64,000 nt of DNA from positions 930,001-994,000 of the forward strand of contig NZ_AP029018.1 in the NCBI RefSeq assembly GCF_037076525.1, read 5' to 3'. Positions 41,130 through 49,202 of the stretch are shown here, piece after piece (positions within the stretch are counted from its first letter, which is position 1; each line of letters starts with the position of its first letter). Source of the DNA: Selenomonas sp. TAMA-11512. GTDB lineage: Bacteria > Bacillota > Negativicutes > Selenomonadales > Selenomonadaceae. Below the pieces are notes generated by a model that worked only from the letters and a program-made list of their open reading frames with translations, was not told where the DNA came from and made no database searches. A program made the position numbers and the translations under genes.

Positions 41130-41576
41130 ATGGCGACAGTGTACGATGTAGCAAAGTATATTTTAGATAAATACGGTTCTATGTCTGCAATGAAGCTACA
41201 GAAGTTGATTTTTTATTCACAGGCAATGTCCTTAGTATGGGATGATATTCCTCTGTTTGAGGACGACTTTGAAGCTTGGCGCAAAGGCCCTGTTTGTCGT
41301 GAACTATACAACGCACATAAAGGGAAATTCATGCTCGACGACAGCACATTTCTCGAACCTTATCTAGTTTCGCCGTCTGCTTTGACAGATGACCAGAAAG
41401 AAACGATTGATGCAGTTGTGCGCTCGCTTATTGACGTAACGCCGTATCAGCTCAGCTGCATGACGCATAGAGAAGCCCCGTGGAAGGATGCACGAGGAGG
41501 AATTCCCGATACGAAGAACAGTGACGCAATCATTTCGAAAGAGTCGATGATGGAATATTATGCGGAACACTGGTAA
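41130..41576 (+). CDS. Panacea-domain (DUF4065/SocA-like) antitoxin
   Basis: 148 residues. DVAKYILDKYGSMSAMKLQK LIFYSQAMSLVW, FEAWRKGPVCRELY and the C-terminal helices match the Panacea domain, used by many toxin-antitoxin systems as a chaperone-like neutraliser. The promoter lies in the AT-rich gap at 40990-41100. The next gene, overlapping by 17 bases, is a likely toxin. It follows the lysis terminator and lies beside attR, so it is an independently expressed cargo gene. ATG 41130 rather than 41112. Confidence 0.85.
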   Translation: MATVYDVAKYILDKYGSMSAMKLQKLIFYSQAMSLVWDDIPLFEDDFEAWRKGPVCRELYNAHKGKFMLDDSTFLEPYLVSPSALTDDQKETIDAVVRSLIDVTPYQLSCMTHREAPWKDARGGIPDTKNSDAIISKESMMEYYAEHW

Positions 41577-42009
41577 GAAGCAGGGGCGGGCGACATGCCC
41601 GCCCTTTTCCAATAAGCCCGAAAAAGAAGGTACAAAACTCAACGATAAACCATTCCGTTGGAAATTCTCTCAATGCTTTTGGGAACACAAGGGATGGAAG
41701 AGTGTAACGACGATACAAGACTTCCACGATCGTATCATAGCGAAACTGAAAGATTTCGAAAGTATGGTATGGCAGGAAATACTCGACGCAAGCGGCGGCA
41801 AGTCGAAAGGTAACGGGAACAATCATCATTTCATTATGGGCAACAAACTGCCGAAAGAGGAAGGTCGCGCCTTTATCGAGAAAGGTTATATGGAGAGATA
41901 TGAAAAAGTCTTTTCTTTGCGCCTATCGGGGAGGGAACGCCTTATTGGCATCGTCGATGGAGGAATGTTCTGCGTCCTGTGGTTTGATCCTGATCATGTA
42001 TTCTTTTGA
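41560..42009 (+). CDS. Putative RelE-like toxin paired with the Panacea antitoxin
   Basis: 149 residues. The C-terminal 110 (IQDFHDRIIAKLKDFESMVW then YEKVFSLRLSGRERLIGIVD GGMFCVLWFDPDH) have the strand-strand-strand pattern of a RelE-like mRNA interferase and are the part seen in related Panacea neighbours. The first ~25 codons are odd: they contain a perfect GC-rich terminator hairpin. No ATG, GTG or TTG lies after it and before the conserved part. The start is therefore ATG 41560 if the gene is intact. The toxin identification is by context and pattern only. Confidence 0.6.
   Translation: MRNTGKKQGRATCPPFSNKPEKEGTKLNDKPFRWKFSQCFWEHKGWKSVTTIQDFHDRIIAKLKDFESMVWQEILDASGGKSKGNGNNHHFIMGNKLPKEEGRAFIEKGYMERYEKVFSLRLSGRERLIGIVDGGMFCVLWFDPDHVFF
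41584..41608 (+). terminator. Terminator hairpin within the toxin 5' coding region
   Basis: GGGCGGGC-GACAT-GCCCGCCC, an all-GC 8-bp stem, is followed by TTTT. It ends the antitoxin transcript 32 bases after the stop codon and would strongly reduce toxin transcription and translation. Confidence 0.85.
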
Positions 42010-42044
42010 GAAAGACGGCGGAAGAGTCGCAATGATTTAGACAG

Positions 42045-42071
42045 CCTCGGGGCATCCGCTCCGGGGCTTTT
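42045..42071 (+). terminator. Terminator after the toxin gene
   Basis: CCTCGGGGC-ATCC-GCTCCGGGG (9 bp with two G-U pairs) is followed by CTTTT. It closes the last prophage transcription unit. Confidence 0.8.
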
Positions 42072-42096
42072 CTTGTCTACAATTTATAGTTTACGG

Positions 42097-42115
42097 TTGA
42101 CAGCTTTTTGACAGC
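42097..42115 (+). repeat. Candidate integrase arm-type repeats near attR
   Basis: TTGACAGC occurs at 42097-42104 and 42108-42115 (11-bp spacing). A related AGACAGCC lies at 42040. Short direct repeats 100-150 bases inside attR are typical arm-type integrase sites. Confidence 0.45.
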
Positions 42116-42222
42116 CTGCTATATTTGTAAGAAGTTCGATATAGCTTTGTAAAGAAAAGCAGGGAGCCGTGTATTTCAAGGATTCCTGTAAAGTATTGAC
42201 TTGTGGATTTGCGTAAAAAGAA

Positions 42223-42276
42223 ACTTAGGATCTAGTACCGCAAGGTGTGAAGGTTCGATTCCTTTCATCCGCACCA
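42223..42276 (+). other. attR: 3' part of a tRNA-Leu(UAG) gene
   Basis: From the anticodon loop onward the sequence is tRNA-Leu: ACTTAGGATCTAG (loop CTTAGGA, anticodon TAG, 3' stem), a long variable arm (TACCGCAAGGTG), T arm GAAGG-TTCGATT-CCTTT, the acceptor 3' strand CATCCGC, discriminator A and CCA (42274-42276). The 5' half, including the 5' anticodon stem, is missing. This is therefore the host 3' half left at attR, with a complete gene rebuilt at attL beyond the left edge. The crossover core starts at or downstream of the anticodon loop. Confidence 0.9.
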
Positions 42277-42288
42277 CTTGTAATACAG

Positions 42289-42310
42289 GCTTCGAGCGAT
42301 CGGGGCTTTT
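42289..42310 (+). terminator. tRNA-Leu terminator, now isolated from its gene
   Basis: GCTTCGA-GCGA-TCGGGGC with two G-U pairs is followed by TTTT. It lies 12 bases after the CCA end and is the original terminator of the tRNA gene. Confidence 0.65.
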
Positions 42311-42358
42311 CTTTTATCAGCAAAATTTCGTGTTATTTCGTGTTTTATGAGAAAACAC

Positions 42359-42387
42359 TTGACATATGCAGGTGATTTCTCTAAAAT
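42359..42387 (+). promoter_or_regulatory. Promoter and leader of rplM-rpsI
   Basis: TTGACA (42359-42364), a 17-base spacer and TAAAAT (42382-42387). The ~95-base leader to ATG 42487 includes GGTGTATCCATTAGCCCCGG and ends with GGGGAGGATACGC. It could hold an L13-type autoregulatory leader, but the structure was not resolved by eye. Confidence 0.8.
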
Positions 42388-42486
42388 AACTCTGTATGAG
42401 CCCTGCAAGGTGTATCCATTAGCCCCGGAGCACGGCAATCGGTTCATTCTAACGAAAAACGACAGAATATCATGGGGAGGATACGC

Positions 42487-42927
42487 ATGAAGACGACCTT
42501 TATGGCGAATGCAGGCAACATTGAGCGCAAGTGGTATGTTGTGGATGCAGAGGGCCAGACTGTAGGCAGATTGGCTGCAGAGGTGGCAAAGGTGCTCCGC
42601 GGCAAACATAAACCGACATTTACACCACATGTAGATACGGGAGATTTTGTCATTGTTATCAACGCGGACAAGGTGAAGTTCACGGGCAAGAAGCTCACGG
42701 ACAAGGTATATTTCCATCATTCCGGTTATCCGGGCGGCACGACCTTTACACCGGCCGGCCAGCTTCTTGAGAAGGCTCCGGAGAAGGTTATCGAGAAGGC
42801 CGTTCGCGGTATGCTTCCGAAGAACCGTCTCGGTGCACAGATGTACCGCAAGCTCAATGTCTACGCAGGCGCTGAGCATCCGCATGCAGCTCAGAAGCCG
42901 GAAGTGCTTGAGCTCTCGATTCGCTAA
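42487..42927 (+). CDS. rplM: 50S ribosomal protein L13
   Basis: 146 residues. [40 protein letters not shown] and the central [10 protein letters not shown], then [33 protein letters not shown], are the L13 signature. ATG 42487 with GGGGAGG is preferred over the in-frame upstream ATG at 42472. It is the first gene of the pair with rpsI. L13 binds 23S rRNA early in assembly and the leader mRNA may be its autoregulatory target. Confidence 0.98.
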   Translation: MKTTFMANAGNIERKWYVVDAEGQTVGRLAAEVAKVLRGKHKPTFTPHVDTGDFVIVINADKVKFTGKKLTDKVYFHHSGYPGGTTFTPAGQLLEKAPEKVIEKAVRGMLPKNRLGAQMYRKLNVYAGAEHPHAAQKPEVLELSIR

Positions 42928-42948
42928 GAGTAAGGAGGATACTGGTAT

Positions 42949-43341
42949 ATGGCAGCTGTCAGCTATTATGGTACGGGTCGCAGAAAGACCTCGGTTGCTC
43001 GTGTCCGTCTTGTTCCGGGCGAGGGCAAAGTCACGATCAACGGTCGCGACATGGAAGAGTATTTTGGGCTCAAGACGCTCGAGCTTATCGTTCGTCAGCC
43101 GTTGGCACTGACGGAGACGGTCGATAAGTACGACGTTATTGCAAATGTCGCCGGCGGCGGCGCTTCCGGTCAGGCCGGCGCTATCCGTCACGGCATTACG
43201 CGCGCGCTCATGGAGATTGACGGTGAGTTCCGTCCGGCTCTCAAGAAGGCCGGTTTCGTTACTCGCGATCCTCGTGAGAAGGAGCGCCGCAAGTACGGTC
43301 TCAAGAAGGCACGCAAGGCCTCGCAGTTCTCGAAGCGTTAA
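42949..43341 (+). CDS. rpsI: 30S ribosomal protein S9
   Basis: 130 residues. [40 protein letters not shown] and [20 protein letters not shown] are diagnostic. The basic C-terminus [12 protein letters not shown] reaches the ribosomal P site and ends in the invariant Lys-Arg. Co-transcribed with rplM (21-base gap) and followed by a strong terminator. Confidence 0.98.
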   Translation: MAAVSYYGTGRRKTSVARVRLVPGEGKVTINGRDMEEYFGLKTLELIVRQPLALTETVDKYDVIANVAGGGASGQAGAIRHGITRALMEIDGEFRPALKKAGFVTRDPREKERRKYGLKKARKASQFSKR

Positions 43342-43364
43342 GCACAGGTTGTACTGCACAGCAG

Positions 43365-43394
43365 AGTCCCCAATCTTCGGGTTGGGGACTTTTT
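43365..43394 (+). terminator. Terminator of rplM-rpsI
   Basis: AGTCCCCAA-TCTTCGGG-TTGGGGACT (9-bp perfect stem) is followed by TTTT. The IS element inserted just downstream. Confidence 0.93.
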
Positions 43395-43438
43395 ATATAT
43401 GCCGGAATATGGGTTGTTTTATATATGCCGGAATATGG
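43391..43438 (+). repeat. 26-bp tandem repeat, left of the insertion sequence
   Basis: TTTTATATATGCCGGAATATGG occurs at 43391-43412 and 43417-43438 (26-bp period). The last 11 bases of the second copy (CCGGAATATGG, 43428-43438) are the left copy of the target duplication. Confidence 0.85.
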
Positions 43439-45004
43439 TAAGTGTAAAATAGTTCTCGGAGGGGGTTGCAAAAAGAGAAAGAGACCAGTACCCTAAAGTG
43501 TATGCTAACGAGGCGAATACACAAGAAGGAAGGTCTCTTATGGAAACTATTGTAACAGAAATCCTGGAAATAATAAAGGGTACAAAAGACAATATCTCAC
43601 AAGAAGAACAACTGCGCAGTTACTTTGAAACCCTGATATGCCGTGCAGTTAGTGAGGCATTCGAACGAATTGACAAAGAACTGGCAAAGCGATACGCAGC
43701 CAAAGGCTGGCACGTGGAACGGCTTGATGCACGGTGCGTGCAAGCAAGCTACGGAACGATTCAAATCCGTCGCAGGCGCATGAAAAAAGAAGGAGAAGCC
43801 AGTATATACCCCTTGGACAAAGAAGTGGGTATTCGCCCTTACCGGAGATACACCGCCTATTTGGAATACGTTATTGCCTGTATTGCAGCCAAGAGCGTCT
43901 ACCGTGATACAGCCGCTGTCGTCAACCTGCTGAGTCCCGTCACGATAAGCCACCAACAAGTTGCACATGTCGTGAGACGAGTAGGAGAAACCTATGGTGC
44001 TTGGGAGAAATTGCAGGAAAGCACCGATCCCATGGAAGAGACAGAACTGCGCCGGCCGGAAGTTCTCTACATCGAAGGGGATGGACTCATGCTGCACGGG
44101 CAGAATAAGAAACAGCTCGAGCTCCATCGATTCCAAATCGCCGAAGGCGTACAAGAAAACGGCAACCGTCGTACCCTTATTGGCACCCACTATGTAGCGA
44201 ATCTCGATCACGAGAAAGCCAAAGAGAGCCTGCTGCACTATCTGGAGAGCCACTATGATCTAACCCATACCCTGGTTCTGAGCAACAGTGATGGAGGTGC
44301 CGGTTACACCTGCGGCGTCTTTGAAGAAATCCTTGGAAGCGTCGGCCGGCATGAGCACTTTCTGGATTGGTACCACGTACAAAGAAAATGCAGAGAACGC
44401 CTTTTATGGGCAAATTCGACCCTATACAAGAAACTATACAAAGCGCTGTATATACATGAGCGTGAGGAAGTGAGCCTTGTATTGGATACCGTGGAATCTA
44501 TGTCCCAAGATGAGCGACAAACGGAACAAGTGGAGCTTCTTCGAAAGTACATAGAAAGAAACTGGATATACCTTGCCGGCTTGGAAGAACGAGGGATCGG
44601 GGAATACAGGAAGCTTTTGGGGACGTGTGAAAGCAACCATAGGCTCTACAGCTACCGGATGAAGAAGCAAGGCAGACGATGGAGTCGAGCCGGTGGCGAA
44701 GCGATGGTAAAGATCATCACTGGATTGAAGAACGGTGATCTGCGAGAGGCCATGGCGGCGAAGGCGGAGTGGTTCAATGCGAAGGTAGGAAGAGACTTCC
44801 GCGGAGCCGTGCGAGAGGCATTGAAAAGAAGAAAAAGCACGACATATGACGGGGTCCGACATGGGAGGATTACAGTAAGTGCGCCGATGAGCAGTGGGAT
44901 TGGACATTTGTCCAAATGCTTTGCTTAGAGGCAAAAAAAGACTATGCCACGAAGGCAGACACATCAAGGGTGAAAACTCACCACCGAGAAAATCTTGACA
45001 CATA
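43439..45004 (+). mobile_element. ISLre2-family insertion sequence, 1566 bp
   Basis: The left end TAAGTGTAAAATAGTTCTCG and the inverted right end (TATGTGTCAAGATTTTCTCG on the minus strand) match at 13 of the first 20 positions and continue as GG-GG-G. They are imperfect inverted repeats of about 26 bp. CCGGAATATGG flanks both ends (43428-43438 and 45005-45015), an 11-bp target duplication. One intact transposase gene fills it. It sits between the rpsI terminator and the greA promoter, so it probably disrupts no gene. Confidence 0.92.
43540..44928 (+). CDS. ISLre2-family transposase (UPF0236)
   Basis: 462 residues. An N-terminal helical region (FETLICRAVSEAFERIDKEL) and IRRRRMKKEGEASIYPLDKE precede a DDE-type core: IEGDGLMLHG, VLSNSDGGAGYTCGVFEEIL and FLDWYHVQRKCRERLLWANS. 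A C-terminal RWSRAGGEAMVKIITGLKNG follows. The core Asp/Asp/Glu are in place, so the enzyme may be active. ATG 43540 with AGAAGGAAGG is preferred over the GTG at 43498. The length is normal for the family. Confidence 0.95.
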   Translation: METIVTEILEIIKGTKDNISQEEQLRSYFETLICRAVSEAFERIDKELAKRYAAKGWHVERLDARCVQASYGTIQIRRRRMKKEGEASIYPLDKEVGIRPYRRYTAYLEYVIACIAAKSVYRDTAAVVNLLSPVTISHQQVAHVVRRVGETYGAWEKLQESTDPMEETELRRPEVLYIEGDGLMLHGQNKKQLELHRFQIAEGVQENGNRRTLIGTHYVANLDHEKAKESLLHYLESHYDLTHTLVLSNSDGGAGYTCGVFEEILGSVGRHEHFLDWYHVQRKCRERLLWANSTLYKKLYKALYIHEREEVSLVLDTVESMSQDERQTEQVELLRKYIERNWIYLAGLEERGIGEYRKLLGTCESNHRLYSYRMKKQGRRWSRAGGEAMVKIITGLKNGDLREAMAAKAEWFNAKVGRDFRGAVREALKRRKSTTYDGVRHGRITVSAPMSSGIGHLSKCFA

Positions 45005-45015
45005 CCGGAATATGG
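45005..45015 (+). repeat. Right copy of the IS target duplication
   Basis: CCGGAATATGG, identical to 43428-43438. A third copy of the word lies at 43402-43412 in the ancestral tandem repeat. Confidence 0.9.
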
Positions 45016-45021
45016 GCAAGA

Positions 45022-45050
45022 TTGACAAGTATCTAAATAATGAGTATAAT
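45022..45050 (+). promoter_or_regulatory. greA promoter
   Basis: TTGACA (45022-45027), a 17-base spacer and TATAAT (45045-45050), a consensus sigma-A promoter. The IS ends 17 bases upstream of the -35 box, so any upstream activator site has been displaced. Confidence 0.93.
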
Positions 45051-45061
45051 GTGATGGCGTA

Positions 45062-45084
45062 AAAACGGGCATAGTGCCTGTTTT
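45062..45084 (+). promoter_or_regulatory. Hairpin in the greA leader (attenuator-like)
   Basis: AAAACGGGCA-TAG-TGCCTGTTTT (10-bp palindrome with one G-U pair, ending in four Ts) lies about 5 bases after the predicted transcription start and 36 bases before greA. It may terminate a fraction of transcripts, like the GraL leader of E. coli greA. Confidence 0.6.
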
Positions 45085-45120
45085 AACTCGCTTTTTACAG
45101 GAAATGAAGGAGAGATATAG

Positions 45121-45591
45121 ATGGCAGAAAAACGCGTCATGCTGACGGAGGAAGGCTTAAAAAAACTTGAGGAAAAACTTGATTATCTGAAAAGTGTCCG
45201 CCGTATTGAGGTTTCGGAGCGACTGAAAGCTGCCATCGCGCTTGGTGATCTCTCGGAGAATTCGGAATACGATGATGCGAAGAACGAGCAGGCTTTTCTT
45301 GAGGGTGAGATCCTCGACCTGGAATCGAAGATTCGAAACAGCGAGATCATCCAGGGCGGCGGTACGGATACGGTGCAGATAGGAAGCACGGTCGTCATCA
45401 AGGATTTGGAATTTGATGAGACGGAGACGTATACCATCGTCGGTTCCACGGAGGCGGACCCTACGGAGAATAAGATTTCCAATGAGTCGCCTGTCGGTGT
45501 GGCAATCCTCGGGAAGTCGGTCGGCAATGTCATTGAGGTGCACGCGCCGGTCGGTGTAATTCAGTATGAGATCGTAGAGATCAAAGGATAA
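45121..45591 (+). CDS. greA: Transcription elongation factor GreA
   Basis: 156 residues. MLTEEGLKKLEEKLDYLKSV opens the coiled-coil domain. LGDLSENSEYDDAKNEQAFL carries the acidic D-x-x-E tip residues that stimulate transcript cleavage. The C-terminal FKBP-like domain ends PVGVIQYEIVEIKG. It rescues backtracked RNA polymerase by triggering cleavage of the 3' end. Coupled with lysS downstream. GAAGGAGAGATATAG precedes the ATG. Confidence 0.98.
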   Translation: MAEKRVMLTEEGLKKLEEKLDYLKSVRRIEVSERLKAAIALGDLSENSEYDDAKNEQAFLEGEILDLESKIRNSEIIQGGGTDTVQIGSTVVIKDLEFDETETYTIVGSTEADPTENKISNESPVGVAILGKSVGNVIEVHAPVGVIQYEIVEIKG

Positions 45592-45592
45592 T

Positions 45593-47131
45593 ATGAAGGA
45601 GTCTGGGATTTTGGCAAAGGAGAAGCAGGAAGCCGTACAGCCTGCGCTGAGTGAGTTGCTGCAAGTGCGCCGTGACAAGCTGCAGGCGTTTATAGATAAG
45701 GGCATCGCGCCGTTTGGGCATCGTTATGAAGTCACGTATCACGCAAAGGACATCCTGGAGAAATACGACCATCTGGAGGTCGACGATGAAGGCGAAGAGG
45801 TGCGCATTGCCGGCCGCCTGATGGCAATCCGCGGACACGGCAAGGCGAGCTTTGCCGTTCTGATGGATGTGACGGGCCGCATTCAGGTTTACTTCAAGCT
45901 GGATGTCCTCGGCGAGGAGAAGTACAGCCAATATCGTCTTCTCGACATCGGCGATATCATCGGTGTCCGCGGTATTGTCTTCCGCACGAAGCGCGGTGAG
46001 ATCACGGTGCGTGTGGAGGATTTCGATCTCCTGTCGAAGTCGCTTCGTCCGCTGCCGGAGAAGTTCCACGGGCTTAAGGATGTGGAGATGCGCTATCGTC
46101 AGCGCTATCTTGATCTCATCATGAATCCGGAGGTCAAGGATACGTTTATCGCCCGTACGAAGATCGTCCAGGCGGTACGGCGCTATCTCGATGAGCGTGA
46201 TTTCCTCGAGGTGGAGACACCGGTCATGTCGACCATCGCCGGCGGTGCTGCCGCGAAGCCTTTTATCACATACCACAACGCCCTCGACATGAAGCTCTAC
46301 CTCCGTATCGCAACGGAGCTCAATCTGAAGCGTCTCATTGTCGGAGGCCTCGAGCGCGTCTATGAGATGGGGCGCATCTTCCGCAACGAAGGCATCGATA
46401 TCCGTCACAATCCGGAGTTTACGTCGATTGAGATCTATCAGGCGTATGCGGACTATGAGGATCTGATTGCCATCACGGAGGGGATCTGCCAGGCGGCGGC
46501 AAAGGCTGTTCTCGGGACAACGAAGCTCACATATCAGGGTGTCGAGATTGACCTTGCGCAGGTCAAGCGCATCAGTATGAATGATGCCGTCAAGGAAGCG
46601 ACGGGCAAGGACTTTCTCTCCGCAAAGAGTGTGGAAGAGGCTCGTCAGTGGGCGGATGAGATCGGTGTACCGTATGAGGAGAAGCACGGTATCGGCGGGA
46701 TTCTCAACGCCGCCTTTGAGGAAAAGGTGGAGGAGTCGCTGGTGCAGCCGACGTTCATCACAGGCCACCCGACGGAGATTTCGCCGCTGGCAAAGCGCAA
46801 TCCGGAAAATCCTCTGATTACGGATCGCTTTGAGTTCTTTGTCTACGGACGCGAGCTTGCCAACGGCTTCACGGAGCTCAACGACCCGATCGACCAGGAA
46901 GGGCGCTTCCTGGAGCAGATGAAGCAGCGTGACGCCGGTGATGAGGAGGCGCATCCGATGGATCGCGACTACATCACGGCGATGGAGTACGGACTGCCGC
47001 CGACGGGCGGCTTGGGCATCGGCATTGACCGTCTTGTCATGCTTTTGACGGACAGCCCGTCGATTCGCGATGTGCTGTTCTTCCCGCACATGCGTCCGGA
47101 GGCAAAGGCGGATACGGGAGATGCAGAGTAG
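45593..47131 (+). CDS. lysS: Lysyl-tRNA synthetase, class II
   Basis: 512 residues. The OB-fold anticodon domain is at about 60-155. Motif 2 is GRIFRNEGIDIRHNPEFTSI and motif 3 is GLPPTGGLGIGIDRLVMLL near the end (about 465-485). The ATG at 45593 lies 1 base after greA. The reading frame also has a TTG at 45611 behind AAGGAG, and either could be used. Standard length and intact catalytic motifs, so an active enzyme. Confidence 0.97.
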   Translation: MKESGILAKEKQEAVQPALSELLQVRRDKLQAFIDKGIAPFGHRYEVTYHAKDILEKYDHLEVDDEGEEVRIAGRLMAIRGHGKASFAVLMDVTGRIQVYFKLDVLGEEKYSQYRLLDIGDIIGVRGIVFRTKRGEITVRVEDFDLLSKSLRPLPEKFHGLKDVEMRYRQRYLDLIMNPEVKDTFIARTKIVQAVRRYLDERDFLEVETPVMSTIAGGAAAKPFITYHNALDMKLYLRIATELNLKRLIVGGLERVYEMGRIFRNEGIDIRHNPEFTSIEIYQAYADYEDLIAITEGICQAAAKAVLGTTKLTYQGVEIDLAQVKRISMNDAVKEATGKDFLSAKSVEEARQWADEIGVPYEEKHGIGGILNAAFEEKVEESLVQPTFITGHPTEISPLAKRNPENPLITDRFEFFVYGRELANGFTELNDPIDQEGRFLEQMKQRDAGDEEAHPMDRDYITAMEYGLPPTGGLGIGIDRLVMLLTDSPSIRDVLFFPHMRPEAKADTGDAE

Positions 47132-47161
47132 GCAATTTCTCCGAAGGGGAGTGTATTTGCT

Positions 47162-47407
47162 ATGACAGAGCAGGAAGCCATTGAGGCGATTCGCAGCCAG
47201 AGGCCTTTTAAGCTGCGTACCATGACCGAGGTTATGGCGCAGTATGAGAAGAAGATCCTCAAGTATCAGGAGCTGATGAAGTCCTCGGACAACAATCGTC
47301 AGCAGCGCATGGAGGTCTATGCGGAGATCAGGATACTGGGGTGGGTTCTCTATAAGACAGAGCGGCAGGTACAGAAGGACCTGCAGGTTTCTCATGTCAA
47401 TCAATAG
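47162..47407 (+). CDS. Conserved-looking hypothetical protein downstream of lysS
   Basis: 81 residues, helical and charged (IEAIRSQRPFKLRTMTEVMA QYEKKILKYQELMKS). No membrane or signal segment. It is probably co-transcribed with lysS (27-base gap) and ends at a strong terminator. Codon use resembles the host genes. No known family is recognised. Confidence 0.75.
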   Translation: MTEQEAIEAIRSQRPFKLRTMTEVMAQYEKKILKYQELMKSSDNNRQQRMEVYAEIRILGWVLYKTERQVQKDLQVSHVNQ

Positions 47408-47418
47408 ATAGATACAGG

Positions 47419-47459
47419 GCTGCTGCACATGGTTCTTTTCGTGCAGCAGTCTCTTTTTT
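47419..47459 (+). terminator. Terminator of the greA-lysS unit
   Basis: CTGCTGCAC-(12-base loop)-GTGCAGCAG, 9-bp perfect stem, followed by TCTCTTTTTT. Confidence 0.9.
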
Positions 47460-47471
47460 AGAGGAGGATAT

Positions 47472-48320
47472 ATGTTGGAACTCAGTATCGCAGAGCTTTT
47501 CAAGGTGTTTATCTTAGGCGTTGTCGAGGGGCTCACGGAGTGGCTGCCCATCAGCAGCACGGGGCATATGATCCTCGTCGATGAGTTCATCAAGCTGGAT
47601 GTCTCAAAATCGTTTATGGACATGTTTCTCGTCGTCATTCAGCTGGGCGCGATCCTTGCCGTCGTCGCGCTGAATTTTGAAAGACTCAATCCCTTCTCGG
47701 GCAAGAAATCAAAACGCGAAAAGGGAGAGACGTGGCAGCTCTGGTTCAAGGTCGTCTTTGCCTGTATTCCCGCGGCGGTCATCGGACTGCTCTTCAACGA
47801 CTTTATGGAGGAGCACTTCATGACGGCGCCCGTCGTCGCGGCGATGCTCATCTTCTATGGCATTCTCTTCATCGTGATCGAAAACTACAACAAGCGTCGT
47901 ACGCCGAGGGTCAAGGAGCTCGAGCAGCTGGACTACAAGACGGCGTTCATCATCGGTCTCTTTCAGGTGCTTTCCCTTGTCCCGGGGACGTCGCGCTCCG
48001 GCTCGACGATCATCGGCGGCATTCTGTTCGGGGCATCCCGCTATGTGGCGGCGGAGTTTACGTTCTTCCTTGCCATTCCGGTCATGTTCGGCGCGAGCCT
48101 CCTGAAGCTGGTGAAGTTCGGCTGGGACTACACGATGAATGAGGTCGTTATCCTCGTTGTGGGCATGGTGACGGCGTTTGTCGTATCGATTGTCTCCATC
48201 AAGTTCCTGCTGCGCTATATCAAGAACAATGATTTCAAGGCGTTTGGCTGGTATCGTATCGCGTTAGGTGTTCTCGTGCTGTTGTATCTCTTTCTCGTCG
48301 GCGATCCGACGCTGGATTAA
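47472..48320 (+). CDS. uppP: Undecaprenyl-diphosphate phosphatase
   Basis: 282 residues. [20 protein letters not shown] (about 19-38) holds the (E/Q)xxxE and SSTGH motif. [20 protein letters not shown] is the second catalytic loop. About eight hydrophobic segments span the membrane. It dephosphorylates undecaprenyl pyrophosphate to recycle the lipid carrier of peptidoglycan and O-antigen, and gives bacitracin resistance. AGGAGGATAT precedes the ATG, right after a terminator. Confidence 0.97.
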   Translation: MLELSIAELFKVFILGVVEGLTEWLPISSTGHMILVDEFIKLDVSKSFMDMFLVVIQLGAILAVVALNFERLNPFSGKKSKREKGETWQLWFKVVFACIPAAVIGLLFNDFMEEHFMTAPVVAAMLIFYGILFIVIENYNKRRTPRVKELEQLDYKTAFIIGLFQVLSLVPGTSRSGSTIIGGILFGASRYVAAEFTFFLAIPVMFGASLLKLVKFGWDYTMNEVVILVVGMVTAFVVSIVSIKFLLRYIKNNDFKAFGWYRIALGVLVLLYLFLVGDPTLD

Positions 48321-48332
48321 AGGAGGTTTTGT

Positions 48333-49085
48333 ATGCGATTCATTTCATGGAATGTCAATGGACTCAGAGCGTGCCTGGGAAAGGGCTTTATGCAGTCCTT
48401 TAAGGAGCTCGACGCGGATGTATTTGCTCTGCAGGAGACAAAGATGCAGCCGGATCAGGCGATCCTGGAGCTGCCCGGCTATACGCAGTATTGGAACAGC
48501 GCGGAGAAAAAGGGATACTCGGGAACGGCGGTATTCTCGCGCGTGGAGCCTCTGTCGGTCTCGTACGGTATGGGACTGGAAGAGCATGACCATGAAGGGC
48601 GCATCATCACGGTCGAGCTGGAAAATTGTTATTTCGTCACGGTATATACGCCGAATTCGAAGCAGGGGCTGGCTCGTCTGTCGTATCGCATGGAATGGGA
48701 GGATGCGTTTCGCGCGTTTCTGCTCGGACTGCGCGAAAAGAAGCCGGTCGTTGTCTGCGGCGATCTCAACGTCGCGCACAAGGAGATCGATCTGAAAAAT
48801 CCGAAGACGAATCGCAAGAATCCGGGCTTTACAGATGAAGAGCGCGATAAGCTTTCCGTGCTTTTGGATGCCGGATTTGTCGATACGTTCCGGATGCTTT
48901 ACCCGGATATGACGGGCGCGTACAGCTGGTGGTCGTATCTGCGCAAGGCGCGGGAGTCGAATGCGGGCTGGAGGATTGACTACTTCCTGGTCTCCGAGGA
49001 TCTGAAGGAACGCGTCTCCGCGGCGACGATTCACAGCGATGTATTCGGAAGCGATCACTGCCCCGTCGGCTTGGAGCTGCGCTAA
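48333..49085 (+). CDS. exoA: Exodeoxyribonuclease III (ExoA/XthA family AP endonuclease)
   Basis: 250 residues. [26 protein letters not shown] (metal-binding Glu), [20 protein letters not shown] and [23 protein letters not shown] (catalytic His) are all present. It repairs abasic sites and removes 3' blocking groups. 12 bases after uppP with AAAGGAGG, so probably co-transcribed. Complete, normal length. Confidence 0.97.
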   Translation: MRFISWNVNGLRACLGKGFMQSFKELDADVFALQETKMQPDQAILELPGYTQYWNSAEKKGYSGTAVFSRVEPLSVSYGMGLEEHDHEGRIITVELENCYFVTVYTPNSKQGLARLSYRMEWEDAFRAFLLGLREKKPVVVCGDLNVAHKEIDLKNPKTNRKNPGFTDEERDKLSVLLDAGFVDTFRMLYPDMTGAYSWWSYLRKARESNAGWRIDYFLVSEDLKERVSAATIHSDVFGSDHCPVGLELR

Positions 49086-49202
49086 TTTTCCCTTTCGGTT
49101 CCCGACAGCTTCATGCGAAGAAGCCGGTATCCGCGGGATGGGGATGAAGGCAGACGCGTCTGTGAGAACAATGCAGGAATTGGTCAGGAGGCATGGATAC
49201 GC

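Larger units (their letters stand above)
1..42276. mobile_element. Temperate BPP-1/T7-like podovirus prophage (left end outside window)
   Basis: The segment has the full temperate phage layout: leftward integrase and lysogeny genes, a divergent switch, early replication genes, terminase, portal, capsid, tail and internal virion genes, lysis genes, and an attachment site at the right end. Short tail tubular proteins and ejected internal proteins instead of a tape measure mark it as a podovirus. The Bbp16/17/19-like cluster and a lectin-type receptor-binding protein match the order of Bordetella phage BPP-1. The integrase runs off the left edge, so attL and the rebuilt tRNA-Leu gene should lie just left of the window. 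No obvious inactivating frameshift was seen in the structural genes, so it may be inducible. Confidence 0.95.

Noticed and set aside
42223-42276. Complete tRNA gene
   Set aside because: The 5' acceptor strand, D arm and 5' anticodon stem are absent, so it is an attachment-site remnant.
42265-43359. Long open frame on the minus strand across rplM-rpsI
   Set aside because: It is the antisense shadow of two ribosomal protein genes with strong motifs, promoter and terminator on the plus strand. It has no ribosome site.
45581-47638. 685-codon minus-strand frame opposite lysS
   Set aside because: A codon-bias shadow: the plus strand encodes a full-length lysyl-tRNA synthetase with all motifs.
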